A DNA stretch of 23,336 nucleotides from Bacteroidota bacterium (GCA_020048595.1 JAIFMH010000186.1:1-23336), one strand, 5' to 3'; numbered from the stretch's first letter, positions 8,345 through 17,984 are shown. Numbers and translations: made by a program. Notes: generated by a model not told the origin, from the sequence alone.

Positions 8345-8585
8345 GTTGTTAAAGGTAGTATATAAATTAGGGATTGATTAGTGAAAATCACGATTTATTT
8401 TAATTGATAGAATTCCGGACTTATTTAAATGCTTTTTAGTAAATTAACTTTACTCATCAATCGTATAAACAACACAGATGCAACCACTTTAAACAATATA
8501 TCTTCTTCCTTGCTCCTAAACACAGGGAACCAGAAAAAAGATAGAAATCCTACATAATTAACGTTAAGACAGTTACACAATCACC

Positions 8586-8631
8586 AACATTAATGTTATT
8601 GCAAAGGTAAATAATTTCCTGAAGCGTAAAA
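8586..8631 (-). promoter_or_regulatory. Leftward promoter candidate with overlapping palindrome
   Basis: On the minus strand TACCTTTG (8609 to 8602) is an exact TAnnTTTG match with TTT 19 bases upstream, the same form as the aroA promoter. The perfect 12-bp palindrome AACATTAATGTT (8586-8597) covers the predicted start of transcription near 8595, a classic place for a repressor operator. Confidence 0.35.
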
Positions 8632-8695
8632 TGGATAATGAAGGAAACTATTGTAACCTGTGATCAGTAAATTTCACTTCTTATTAAAAGGTTTA

Positions 8696-8703
8696 TACAT
8701 TTG
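8696..8703 (+). promoter_or_regulatory. Probable -7 box for proline dehydrogenase
   Basis: TACATTTG is an exact TAnnTTTG match. No TTG is present at the -33 position; the closest is TTC at 8673-8675. Transcription would start near 8710, giving a leader of about 13 nt before the ATG at 8723. Confidence 0.5.
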
Positions 8704-8722
8704 CACTCTCAAATTACTTTTT

Positions 8723-9889
8723 ATGCTTTCTTTCGACAATACTGAGATAGCGTTTCGCTATAAAAGCAATTCTGATCTCAGGCGGGCACGAATCCTTTTC
8801 AGCACAATTGCCAATCCGGCACTTGTAAAAGTTGGAAAATCCCTCACTTATTTTGCATTAAAAATGCATTTGCCTATCGCATGGGCCATTAAGCCAACAC
8901 TCTACAAACATTTTGTTGGTGGCGAAACCCTGGATGAATGTAAAAAGACAGTTAAATTGTTGAGTAAATTCAAATTAAAATCTATTCTTGACTATTCTGT
9001 TGAAGGAGGAAAAGACCATGATACCATGCAACGGACGCTAGAGGAAACCCTTCGCTCGGTGATTCATGCTTCCAAACATCCGGATATACCTTTCTCCGTA
9101 TTTAAACCAACTGCATTCGCATCTCAGCAGGTTCTGACTCTGGCTTCGGAAAAAGGAGCTATTGACGAAGAAACGTCTAAAGCGATCCGTTTTTTTGAGG
9201 ACAGCGTAGAAATATTGAGTAAAACGGCATTCGAAAATGACATTCCTATTATGATTGACGCTGAAGACTCATGGTACCAGCCATTTGTTGACGAAGTTGT
9301 AACCAGAATGATGGAGAAATACAACAAAAAGAAAGCCATTGTTTACAATACTTTACAAATGTACAGGACTGACAGGTTTGACTTTTTAAAGCAATCGTTA
9401 CAGAAGGCCGAAGAAGGCAATTATTTCCTGGGGATTAAATTTGTACGTGGCGCATACATGGAAAAAGAGCGTTTACGTGCCGCTGAAAAAGGGTACCCCT
9501 CACCAATTCAGCCGGATAAAGAAGCCACCGACCAAAATTATGACGCAGGTATTGCATTTACACTTGATCATCTGGACAGGATTTCAGTTTTCAACGGATC
9601 ACATAACGAAAAAAGCAACCGTTTGCTAACAGAACTGATGGAAAAACAAGGCCTTGCCCGGAACGAAAGCAGGATCTGGTTTTCACAACTTTACGGAATG
9701 AGCGATCATATCAGCTTTAACCTGGCAGATGAAGGATATAATGTTACCAAATACATTCCTTATGGTCCGGTTCGCAACATTTTACCTTACCTCATCCGTC
9801 GCGCTGAGGAAAACACTTCCATTGCAGGCCAAACAGGACGCGAACTCAGCTTGCTTGAACAGGAACGACTTCGTAGAAAAAAAGGATAA
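8723..9889 (+). CDS. Proline dehydrogenase, single-domain, FAD-dependent
   Basis: A 388-residue enzyme that oxidises proline to pyrroline-5-carboxylate and passes electrons to the quinone pool, probably at the inner membrane surface. Typical motifs: LDYSVEGG (89-96), IDAEDSW (178-184), KFVRGAYMEKER (239-250), QLYGMSDHISFNLA (322-335), YIPYGPVRNILPYL (344-357) and RRAEEN (359-364). The Arg-Arg pair near the end is the conserved substrate carboxylate-binding site of the family. The open frame extends to a GTG at 8660, but the MLSFDNTEIAF start at 8723 matches the usual Bacteroidota N-terminus, and the promoter falls inside the extension. The P5C dehydrogenase partner is not in the window. A terminator follows. 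Confidence 0.94.
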   Translation: MLSFDNTEIAFRYKSNSDLRRARILFSTIANPALVKVGKSLTYFALKMHLPIAWAIKPTLYKHFVGGETLDECKKTVKLLSKFKLKSILDYSVEGGKDHDTMQRTLEETLRSVIHASKHPDIPFSVFKPTAFASQQVLTLASEKGAIDEETSKAIRFFEDSVEILSKTAFENDIPIMIDAEDSWYQPFVDEVVTRMMEKYNKKKAIVYNTLQMYRTDRFDFLKQSLQKAEEGNYFLGIKFVRGAYMEKERLRAAEKGYPSPIQPDKEATDQNYDAGIAFTLDHLDRISVFNGSHNEKSNRLLTELMEKQGLARNESRIWFSQLYGMSDHISFNLADEGYNVTKYIPYGPVRNILPYLIRRAEENTSIAGQTGRELSLLEQERLRRKKG

Positions 9890-9912
9890 GAAGTCGTAAT
9901 ATAATTATACCT

Positions 9913-9944
9913 AAAGCCGCAACATTAAACATTGTGGCTTTTTT
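9913..9944 (+). terminator. Intrinsic terminator after proline dehydrogenase
   Basis: AAAGCCGCAA (9913-9922) pairs with TTGTGGCTTT (9932-9941), ten pairs with one G-U, around a nine-base loop. It is followed by more T bases (9942-9944). Confidence 0.85.
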
Positions 9945-10067
9945 AATGTATTTCTTCCATAAATCTTGTGATTAAACTCATTTTTTAACAGAATTATATA
10001 ATTCAACCGGAAAAAGACTAATTTTATCAGCCGTTGATTCCAAACCAGATCAACACATTTCCCTGAG

Positions 10068-12917
10068 ATGAAAAATAACATTTCTCTATTTCTCACCTAT
10101 CTATTCACATTTTTGACAGCTACATTTTCCGTAGCTCAATCATCCGTCCTGGTAACGCATTACACGCGCAACCAGTATGCTGCCGGAAGCCAAAACTGGT
10201 CGATTGATATGGATAAACAAGGTTTTGTTTATGCAGCCAACAACAACGGCCTGATGAAATATGACGGTGTCAGGTGGAAAGTATTCCCTATGCCGGCTCG
10301 CACCATTGTACGCTCGGTTTCAGTAAGTCCCGACAAAAGGATTTATACAGGATCGAACGAAGAATTCGGATATTGGGTAAATGATAATTCCAATGAATTA
10401 AAGTATACATCACTTGTTCCGTTATTAAAGGATTTTGATCTCCACAACCACGAAATCTGGCGGATAGTTCAGTCGGAAAACAAAGTTTATTTCCAGGGAT
10501 TCTCCTGCCTTTTTGTATACGATCAGCATACCGTAAAACAGATTCCACTTCCCGGCCCCATTGTTTTTCTGCTCAATGCCGGTAACCGGTTGTTTGCTCA
10601 TGCCGTTCAGGGGGATTTGTATGAAGTTAAAAATGATAAGCTTGTTAACATAAATCTAAGCAAGGAACTTCATGGTACCGAAGTAAAAACAATACTTCCA
10701 TACAAGAATGGTACTTTCCTGATCGGAACATCATCAAAAGGTGTTTTTATTCTCAATAATCAAGGGATCACCCCCTGGAATGTACCTGCAAATCCGTTTT
10801 TGAAAGAGTTCCAGATTAACAACGGTATACTCTCCGGAAACAAAATAGTTTTTGGCACAATCGTTAAAGGGCTGTTTATTCTTGATTTCGAGGGCAATAT
10901 TTTAAACCATTTATACAGCGAAAATGAGTTGCAGAATAATACAGTACTTTCACTTTGTAACGATAGCAATCAAAGTATCTGGGTAGGCCTTGATAATGGA
11001 ATTGATCATGTATCGTTTAACAACCCTGTTGATATTTACCCTGATGGCAAGGAAGCATTAGGTGCTGTATACACGGCTGTACTTAAAGAAAATACCCTTT
11101 ATGTAGGTACTAACCGTGGAATTTTCACATACAATAAGGACGGAAACCAATTCACATATACAGGATTTCTGCAAAACTCGCAGGGTCAGGTGTGGCAACT
11201 TGACGAAATTGACGGAACTATATTCTGTAGCCATAACAATGGCACTTACATAGTAAATAACAAAACGCTCAGGCAAATCTACAATGTGAGCGGTGGATAT
11301 ATGTTGAAGAAAATCCTGATCAAAGGCCAGGAATACCTTATACAAAGCACATATACCAGCCTGGTACTGTATAAAAAGACAGGAAATAACTGGGAATACA
11401 GCCACCAGGTAAAAGGTTTCCTGGAACCTGCCCGTTTTATTGAAGCTGATCACCTTGGAAATTTATGGATAGGACATTCAATAAAAGGATTATACCGCTT
11501 GCGATTATCAGAATCACTTGATACTGTAATTGAGAAACAAATCTTTGATCAAAAAAACGGGCTTCCTTCCCTTTCAAATATCAGGGTATTTAAAATAGCC
11601 AGTCGGGTTGTTTTTTCGAATGGACAACAATTATTTACCTGGGACGATCTGAAGCAGGAAATAATTCCATACACCGATATTAATGCTCATTTGCAAGGTT
11701 TTGAATCAACTGCCTCAATAAGTACTTCCGATGAAAAAGATTACTGGTTTGCCACAAAAACAGAAGCTGCCCTTTTCAGTTTAAAGAATAATAAACCGGA
11801 AATGTTGTACAGGCTCATTTTCACTCAATATTCGATTTCGTTTGTTGATAATTACGAAAACGTTGTTCCACTCACGGAAAATCTCCACCTGATATGCCTC
11901 GACAACGGATTTGCCATATTTAATAAAAATGTCGCGACACAGACAGATACTTATACCTCAAAACTGGTTATCAGAGATATCGTTTGCCACGATGCTGCTG
12001 GAAACACGCTCACACCCGGGCTTTCAGGATCTTCAGTTTCACTCCGGAACGCATACAATAATATAGCTGTTTCATTTTCAACACTTCAAAATCCCTGTTC
12101 ACGAAAACTATACCAATTTAAGCTCGAAGGTATTGATGGAGACTGGAGCAAGTGGTCGGAATCAGCAGAGGCAAAATATACCCGTTTACCGGTAGGCCAG
12201 TATATTTTCAAAGTGCGGACACTCAATGCCAACGGAACAGTTACTGAGCCTGTGTCATTTAAAATCAAAGTTAAACCGGCCTGGTACGCTTCAATTGCAG
12301 CCTTGGTATTCTATGTATTAATATCACTTTTCGGAATATTGGTAAGCCAGTATTTGTATCGCCAACGGCTTGCAAAACACCATAACCGACTACATTTACT
12401 TGCTGATGAAAAACGGAAAGCAGAAAAGCAAAATTCAGAGCAAGAGATCATGAAACTTCAGAATGAGAATCTTCAAGCTGAAATATCCCACAAAAACATG
12501 CAGCTTGCTGATTCCACATTATCGATTATCAAGAAAAATGAAGTTCTGATAGAAATTAAAAATGAGCTTGAGAAACAAAAGGAAGAACTCGGAGCCCGGT
12601 ATCCGGCACGTTATCTGCAGAGACTGACAACGCTCATAGATAAAAATATATCCAATGATAATGACTGGGAAATGTTTGAAGCATTGTTCGACCAGGCACA
12701 TGAAAACTTTTTTAAACGACTGAAACAATCCTTCCCTGACCTTACACAAAGCGATCTTAAGCTTTGTGCTTATCTGAAATTAAACCTTTCGTCGAAAGAA
12801 ATTGCGCCACTGCTAAATATTTCAATACGAGGAGTAGAAATCCGCAGATACAGGCTGAGAAAAAGACTTTCACTTTCATCGGACAATAACCTGGTTGAGT
12901 ACATTATGCAGTTTTAA
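10068..12917 (+). CDS. Membrane-spanning one-component regulator: beta-propeller sensor, Y_Y_Y domain, LuxR-like HTH
   Basis: A 949-residue protein. A signal sequence (1-24, ending SVAQ) leads to a long periplasmic region of propeller-type repeats (about 30-660; for example YAANNNGLMKYDG and WVGLDNGIDHV). A Y_Y_Y domain follows at about 668-735 (YQFKLEGIDGDWSKW), then one transmembrane helix (about 739-762). The cytoplasmic part has a coiled coil (about 775-860) and a LuxR/GerE-like helix-turn-helix (about 888-945; LSSKEIAPLLNISIRGVEIRRYRLRKRL). The sensor half resembles that of hybrid two-component systems that control PULs, but no histidine kinase, receiver or AraC domain is present. Signal and DNA binding are therefore in one chain. 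It lies just upstream of susC on the same strand and is probably its activator. The ligand is inferred to be a beta-1,2-gluco-oligosaccharide. Confidence 0.88.
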   Translation: MKNNISLFLTYLFTFLTATFSVAQSSVLVTHYTRNQYAAGSQNWSIDMDKQGFVYAANNNGLMKYDGVRWKVFPMPARTIVRSVSVSPDKRIYTGSNEEFGYWVNDNSNELKYTSLVPLLKDFDLHNHEIWRIVQSENKVYFQGFSCLFVYDQHTVKQIPLPGPIVFLLNAGNRLFAHAVQGDLYEVKNDKLVNINLSKELHGTEVKTILPYKNGTFLIGTSSKGVFILNNQGITPWNVPANPFLKEFQINNGILSGNKIVFGTIVKGLFILDFEGNILNHLYSENELQNNTVLSLCNDSNQSIWVGLDNGIDHVSFNNPVDIYPDGKEALGAVYTAVLKENTLYVGTNRGIFTYNKDGNQFTYTGFLQNSQGQVWQLDEIDGTIFCSHNNGTYIVNNKTLRQIYNVSGGYMLKKILIKGQEYLIQSTYTSLVLYKKTGNNWEYSHQVKGFLEPARFIEADHLGNLWIGHSIKGLYRLRLSESLDTVIEKQIFDQKNGLPSLSNIRVFKIASRVVFSNGQQLFTWDDLKQEIIPYTDINAHLQGFESTASISTSDEKDYWFATKTEAALFSLKNNKPEMLYRLIFTQYSISFVDNYENVVPLTENLHLICLDNGFAIFNKNVATQTDTYTSKLVIRDIVCHDAAGNTLTPGLSGSSVSLRNAYNNIAVSFSTLQNPCSRKLYQFKLEGIDGDWSKWSESAEAKYTRLPVGQYIFKVRTLNANGTVTEPVSFKIKVKPAWYASIAALVFYVLISLFGILVSQYLYRQRLAKHHNRLHLLADEKRKAEKQNSEQEIMKLQNENLQAEISHKNMQLADSTLSIIKKNEVLIEIKNELEKQKEELGARYPARYLQRLTTLIDKNISNDNDWEMFEALFDQAHENFFKRLKQSFPDLTQSDLKLCAYLKLNLSSKEIAPLLNISIRGVEIRRYRLRKRLSLSSDNNLVEYIMQF

Positions 12918-12954
12918 TTCTTTCACTCATTTATCATAATTATATCTTTTTGAT

Positions 12955-13134
12955 TTTCATATAGTGCAGTTTTGATATAAGATACGTGTAATAACTATTA
13001 AATATTAGATAACGCAACAAATACCGAACATAAATTTATATTAAATGTTTTAATTCTGACTGATGTATACCACATCAACAAACAGACTTTCGAAAAAATA
13101 TTATCGCATTTCATATTTCATATAGTTCTGTTTT
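12955..13134 (+). promoter_or_regulatory. Imperfect direct repeat, candidate binding sites of the PUL regulator
   Basis: TTTCATATAGTGCAGTTTT (12955-12973) and TTTCATATAGTTCTGTTTT (13116-13134) match at 17 of 19 positions and are 161 bp apart. The second copy ends 16 bases before the -33 element of the susC promoter and sits near position -60, a standard place for an activator. An extra TTTCATA (13109-13115) abuts it directly. The first copy starts 37 bases after the regulator stop codon. Confidence 0.45.
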
Positions 13135-13150
13135 ATAATTAATTAAGTGC

Positions 13151-13177
13151 TTGTTTTACGCCATTGATGTATCTTTG
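13151..13177 (+). promoter_or_regulatory. Probable promoter of the susC operon
   Basis: TATCTTTG (13170-13177) is an exact TAnnTTTG match, and TTG (13151-13153) lies 16 bases upstream. The spacing is a little short for this promoter class, which fits a promoter that needs an activator. Transcription would start near 13184. Confidence 0.55.
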
Positions 13178-13378
13178 TATAGGTACACTTAAAATGCTTC
13201 ACAGCCATGTAGTAATCATGATGAAGCTTTTTAATACTGGTCATCTGAAAATATACTTTTTATTTGTAACTTTAAAAGTTGAAACAATCGATTGCGGAAA
13301 ATCAAAAAAACATAGTTTACCCCTAATGAATTTCAAACCCAACCATCAATCAAATTAATTCAAACTAATCTTTATGTT

Positions 13379-16300
13379 ATGAAAAAATCACTACCTCTAA
13401 AGCAGGTTATTCCCTGGGCAAAAGCATTACTTTTGCTTCTGGTATTGTCTTTATTGGAAACCTCAGTTTTTGGACAAGGACGGACCATTACCGGAATAGT
13501 TTCTGATGCTCAGACCAACGAAACTTTACCGGGTGCTTCAGTTCTTATAAAAGGGACTACCAAAGGCGTATCGACCGGAATTGACGGCAAGTTTACAACT
13601 ACATTGGCAGCTTCGGAAAACACCCTTGTTGTATCTTTCATAGGGTATGAAACCAAAGAAGTAATTGTTGGTGCTGAAAACAATCTTACCATTCAACTTA
13701 CAGCTATGAGGACGACCCTTGATGCAGTAGTTGTAGTAGGATACGGTACAACCAAAGTAAAGGACCTTACTTCCGCCATTACAACCGTTAAATCAGCTGA
13801 CCTTGTAAAAACACCATCGTCGCAGCCCATGCAAGGCCTTCAGGGAAAAGTGGCCGGATTGCAGGTTGTTGCCAACGGCGGACCAGGTAACTCCTCAACA
13901 GTGAGAATACGTGGAATAGGCTATTTCCCTGGTGTGAGTAATGAATCACCACTTTATGTTGTTGATGGGATGTTCTTCGATAATATTGACTTCCTTAACC
14001 CTTCGGATATTACATCGATCTCAGTTTTGAAAGATGCATCCGCCTTAGCAATTTTCGGGGTAAAAGCTGCCAGCGGTGTTGTATTAATCGAAACCAAATC
14101 GGGTAATTATGACCAGAAAACAGAAGTAAGCTACGAAGGGTACGGAGGTTATCAGTATGCACAGAACGTGGTAAAAATGGCCAATGCTGAACAATTTACA
14201 ACCATGGCCTTGGAATCTGGCTCAGCAGCTGACAAAACATCAATTGACATGGCCATGCAGCGCTATGGACGAAGCCGTGTAAATCCGAATGTGCCTAATA
14301 TTAATACCGATTGGTACAATGAAATTCTTCGCCCTGCCTTGATACAAAACCACAGTTTCAATGTTGGCGGTGGCGGTTCAAAAGCAAAATATTCTATCGG
14401 AGCCAACTACTTCTCACAGGAAGGCATCCTGGATATGAAGAATGAGTACCAGCGTTTTAACCTAAGAGCCAAAGTTGATATTAAAGCTACCAACTGGCTT
14501 ACAATTGGCGGAAATGTGGTTTTAAGTGATGCAACAAAATATTCAGAGCAAGCCGGTGCATGGAATCAAGCTTATTTTGCAGTACCTATTTTACCTGTTT
14601 ACGACCCACTTAACACTGCTGCTGCACCTATAGATTTTGCTAATGCAAAAGATATTGGCTATAGGGATTCACAAAATCCATTTCCGGCACTTACTTATAA
14701 CACTGACCGGATGAGGATAAATAAGACTCTGGCTAATTTCTACATGGAGTTTAACCTTATCCCAAAAGCGCTCACCTTTAAATCATCCTACAACCATAGT
14801 TATACTTCGCTCGAACAAAGAGTTATTAATTTACCATATGATATCGGACAAGGCGTTGCTAACTTAACATCTGATGTAACCAAGGCTTTCTCTACCTACT
14901 CCGATCACATTTGGGATAACGTATTAACATACACAAAACAAATCGAAAAACACAATTTTACGGTTATGGCGGGTACGTCATACCGCGATGACGGATACCA
15001 GATGGTTCGGGCACAAGGCGAAGATTTCCCTACTGATCCTGAACAATCATGGTACATTACACAATCAGGTACCATTCCGGTAGCAGGTGTAGGCGACGGT
15101 GGGTACAGGCAATATGGACTATCCTATTTTGGCAGAATTGCTTACAATTTTGATAACAAGTATCTATTATATGCTACATATCGCGCTGACGGAAGTTCAA
15201 AATACCAGGAAAAATGGGGTTACTTCCCAACACTTGGTGCCGGATGGGTTCTAACTGAAGAAGATTTTCTGAAAAATAATTCCACCGTTTCCTTCCTCAA
15301 ATTGCGTGGAAGCTGGGGAAAGTTGGGTAACAATTATGTTCAGGCAACTACCGGTGCTTTGACATCGGATGTTGTTAAATGGCCTTTTGGAGGTGTTGTT
15401 TACAACGGCACAATTTCCAATTCAACCTTATCTTCCTTAAAATGGGAACTTACTGAAGAAACTAATATTGGAGTAACAGCCAGGTTCTTTAAAGAAAGGC
15501 TTACTGCCGATCTTGATTATTTTATTCGTATCACTAAAAACGCCGTTATTCCTGTTTCCGTTCCAGGCACCAGGGATGTAATTATAAAAAATGCAGGCGA
15601 GATCAAGAATTCAGGATTTGAACTTTCTTTGAGCTGGGCTGATCAAGTTACCGACAAGTTGAGTTATTCTATCGGAGGCAATATTTCAACCTTAAAAAAT
15701 GAGGTTGTGGATCTCTATGGTCAGCCTTATATTGATGGAGGAAGTGCAGAGTTCAGACAAAGATCCATTGTTGGCGAACCATTAATGGCATTTTTTGGCC
15801 GCGAAGTAATTGGTGTATACCAGAACCAATCCGAAATTGACGCAGATTCAGTTGCAATTATAAACGGACTTGTCCCCGGCGATTTAAAATATAAGGATCA
15901 AAATGGCGACGGGATAATTGATGACGACGACAGGGTTGTACTAGGTTCTTACTTTCCAAGTTTAACTTATGGGATAAATCTGGGACTCACTTATGGGAAT
16001 TTCGATTTATCTGTTAATATGTATGGACAGAATGGGAATAAGGTGCTAAACCGTAAACGTGGTGAAGTTATCTGGACACCTGGTTTGAATATGGATGCAG
16101 ACCTGGCTGAAAACCGCTGGCATGGAGAAGGCACATCAGACTTCTATCCATCTTCAGCAGGACTTCGTAAAGGTTGGAATCAGAAAATGAGTGACTTTTT
16201 TGTTGAAGATGGCTCCTTCTTCAGAATACAAAACGTTCAGGTTGGTTACAGAATTAATGGCAAAAAACTTTTTGGTGGAAACTTTCCCGAAACAAAGATA

Positions 16301-16432
16301 TCCTTTACTGCCGACAGGCCTTTGACCCTATTCAAATACCACGGCTTCTCACCTGAAGTAGCTAATGGTATTGATTCACAGACATATCCCGTACCATCAA
16401 CCTACACCGTTGGTCTGAATGTTAAATTTTAA
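13379..16432 (+). CDS. SusC-family TonB-dependent outer-membrane transporter
   Basis: A 1017-residue outer-membrane protein that should import oligosaccharides with TonB energy. A signal peptide (1-33, ending VFGQ) is followed by a carboxypeptidase-regulatory-like domain (about 36-115; TITGIVSDAQTNETLPGASV). The plug comes next (about 117-240; VVVVGYGTTKVKDLTSAI, LQGKVAGLQV, VRIRGIG, PLYVVDGM), then a 22-strand-type barrel ending in VGLNVKF with a terminal Phe. There is no N-terminal STN signalling domain, so this is a transport-only type, not one linked to an anti-sigma factor. Length is typical. The susD gene follows after 19 bases. The substrate is inferred from the neighbouring GH144 genes to be beta-1,2-gluco-oligosaccharides. 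Confidence 0.95.
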   Translation: MKKSLPLKQVIPWAKALLLLLVLSLLETSVFGQGRTITGIVSDAQTNETLPGASVLIKGTTKGVSTGIDGKFTTTLAASENTLVVSFIGYETKEVIVGAENNLTIQLTAMRTTLDAVVVVGYGTTKVKDLTSAITTVKSADLVKTPSSQPMQGLQGKVAGLQVVANGGPGNSSTVRIRGIGYFPGVSNESPLYVVDGMFFDNIDFLNPSDITSISVLKDASALAIFGVKAASGVVLIETKSGNYDQKTEVSYEGYGGYQYAQNVVKMANAEQFTTMALESGSAADKTSIDMAMQRYGRSRVNPNVPNINTDWYNEILRPALIQNHSFNVGGGGSKAKYSIGANYFSQEGILDMKNEYQRFNLRAKVDIKATNWLTIGGNVVLSDATKYSEQAGAWNQAYFAVPILPVYDPLNTAAAPIDFANAKDIGYRDSQNPFPALTYNTDRMRINKTLANFYMEFNLIPKALTFKSSYNHSYTSLEQRVINLPYDIGQGVANLTSDVTKAFSTYSDHIWDNVLTYTKQIEKHNFTVMAGTSYRDDGYQMVRAQGEDFPTDPEQSWYITQSGTIPVAGVGDGGYRQYGLSYFGRIAYNFDNKYLLYATYRADGSSKYQEKWGYFPTLGAGWVLTEEDFLKNNSTVSFLKLRGSWGKLGNNYVQATTGALTSDVVKWPFGGVVYNGTISNSTLSSLKWELTEETNIGVTARFFKERLTADLDYFIRITKNAVIPVSVPGTRDVIIKNAGEIKNSGFELSLSWADQVTDKLSYSIGGNISTLKNEVVDLYGQPYIDGGSAEFRQRSIVGEPLMAFFGREVIGVYQNQSEIDADSVAIINGLVPGDLKYKDQNGDGIIDDDDRVVLGSYFPSLTYGINLGLTYGNFDLSVNMYGQNGNKVLNRKRGEVIWTPGLNMDADLAENRWHGEGTSDFYPSSAGLRKGWNQKMSDFFVEDGSFFRIQNVQVGYRINGKKLFGGNFPETKISFTADRPLTLFKYHGFSPEVANGIDSQTYPVPSTYTVGLNVKF

Positions 16433-16451
16433 CCGCTAATACTTAACGAAG

Positions 16452-17984
16452 ATGAAACGTAAATCCATATTTATACAATTTGCAATACTGGCAATCTCAC
16501 TTCTGGTTGCTTCAGGATGCGAAAAAAAATTAGACGAACTAGCCGAAAACCAAACCTATACCTCGGGAACTGATTACACAAAAACCAGTGATATGATAAA
16601 ACCACTCATTGGTATTTATGTAAAATTAAGTGCTACGGAATGGGAAAATTACCCACTTATTTCTGTAAGAGGCGATGATGTAAATGCAGGTGGTTTAGGT
16701 GATCAGCAGGATTTTTCTGAAACGGATAAATTCAAGTACAACAAAGACTATTGGATGTACAATTCGGTTTGGCAGAATCATTACATCAAAATCACGAATT
16801 CTAATTCGGCAATAGAACAAATACTAAAATATAAGGAATTTGCGAGCAACAAAGCACTTGCTGATCAGTATATTGCCGAAGTAAAAGTACTCCGTGGATA
16901 CTGGTTGCTTCAGTTGTCGCGCATTTGGGGTGCAATTCCTATCCCCATGGATCCTGATCCTACAACACTTTATGTTGCTCCACTTTCAACAAAAGATGAA
17001 GTAATGCAGCATATTTCGGATCAGATTGATGAAGCTCTCCCTTTCCTTGTTGATTTAAGGCCTAATGAGCGCACCGATATTCCGGGTGGTGTTACCAAAC
17101 ACACAGCTCTGGCAGTAAAAGCACTTGTAAATCTTGAATTGAAAAATTACCAGAAAGTTGCTGACGCTACAGGTGAAATTATCAAATCTTCAAAATTTAC
17201 ACTGGAACCTGATTTCTATAACCTATTCAAGATAAAAGGTAAACTCAATAACGAAAACCTTCTTGAGATGCAATACTCAGACCTTGGATCAGGTACAGGT
17301 GATAATTACAGCTATTTATATGCTTTCTTCGGACCTGAGGGATGGACGCCCAAAGTTGCCGGCGCAGGTGGAGGCTGGGGATTTTTTGAACCCAGCATCA
17401 AGTATATAAAGTTCATGCTAAACAGAGGAGAAGTAACTCGTTTACAAACCAGTGTTTTGTTCACTGATCGGGGAATTGCCGAAATAAAGAAAGATCCTGC
17501 ATATTTAAATTTACCATCCTGGATTTCAAAAACAACACCTTCAGGTGACGTACTCAACGACTATGCCCGCGCCATGTTTGCAAGCGGAAAACATTACCTG
17601 CCATCAGAACTGCTCACACCCGGCCGTACTGATTATGGTACAAACCAGAATATGATCTGCATCAGGTATGCCGAAGTTCTGCTTATGTATGCTGAAGCTC
17701 TTACACAAAATGCTTCAGGATCAGCTGGATCAGCAGATGATGCAGTGAATGCAGTTCGCAACCGTGCAGGTTTGAGCAGTATTTCAGGCGTAACCAATGC
17801 CCAGGTAATGGACGAAAAATTCGCAGAGTTAGCCATGGAATGGGGAACCCGCTTTTATGATATGGTAAGGCTTGGAAAAACAGAGGAATTAAGCTACGAA
17901 GGAAGATCCTTTGCAACAGATAAAACGTTCCTTCCTTATCCTCAGGCACAGGTGGATCTTCTCCCTATCCTAAAACAGAACTAA
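16452..17984 (+). CDS. SusD/RagB-family surface lipoprotein
   Basis: A 510-residue lipoprotein that acts as the lid of the SusC barrel and binds glycan at the cell surface. The lipobox gives Cys23 (LLVASGC), followed by EKKLDEL, an acid-rich tail start that suits export to the outer face. The family pattern is clear: a TPR-rich fold, EVKVLRGYWLLQLSRIWGAIPI in the first half, YAEVLLMYAEALTQ and AVNAVRNRAGL near the C-terminus, then ELAMEWGTRFYDMVRLG. It is 19 bases from susC and 27 from the next gene, so the three are one operon. Ligand specificity of SusD proteins cannot be read from sequence. Confidence 0.95.
   Translation: MKRKSIFIQFAILAISLLVASGCEKKLDELAENQTYTSGTDYTKTSDMIKPLIGIYVKLSATEWENYPLISVRGDDVNAGGLGDQQDFSETDKFKYNKDYWMYNSVWQNHYIKITNSNSAIEQILKYKEFASNKALADQYIAEVKVLRGYWLLQLSRIWGAIPIPMDPDPTTLYVAPLSTKDEVMQHISDQIDEALPFLVDLRPNERTDIPGGVTKHTALAVKALVNLELKNYQKVADATGEIIKSSKFTLEPDFYNLFKIKGKLNNENLLEMQYSDLGSGTGDNYSYLYAFFGPEGWTPKVAGAGGGWGFFEPSIKYIKFMLNRGEVTRLQTSVLFTDRGIAEIKKDPAYLNLPSWISKTTPSGDVLNDYARAMFASGKHYLPSELLTPGRTDYGTNQNMICIRYAEVLLMYAEALTQNASGSAGSADDAVNAVRNRAGLSSISGVTNAQVMDEKFAELAMEWGTRFYDMVRLGKTEELSYEGRSFATDKTFLPYPQAQVDLLPILKQN

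Larger units (their letters stand above)
8345..8722. other. Divergent regulatory region between aroB and proline dehydrogenase
   Basis: No gene is seen in these 378 bp. It holds a rightward promoter for proline dehydrogenase, a leftward promoter candidate and two perfect palindromes, TTAACGTTAA (8558-8567) and AACATTAATGTT (8586-8597), with centres 29 bp apart. Confidence 0.6.
12918..13378. other. 461-bp control region upstream of susC
   Basis: No gene is supported here. It contains a 19-bp imperfect direct repeat, a promoter and a predicted leader of about 195 nt before susC. A short open frame with ATG at 13164 begins upstream of the -7 box, so its first codons would not be in the transcript. 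Confidence 0.6.

Noticed and set aside
8350..8357. TACCTTTA on the minus strand as the aroB promoter
   Set aside because: It deviates from the consensus and lies so close to the start codon that almost no leader would remain; no -33 element is present.
13164..13358. 64-codon open frame upstream of susC
   Set aside because: Its ATG lies before the end of the -7 box of the susC promoter, so the start would not be transcribed, and the composition is not protein-like.
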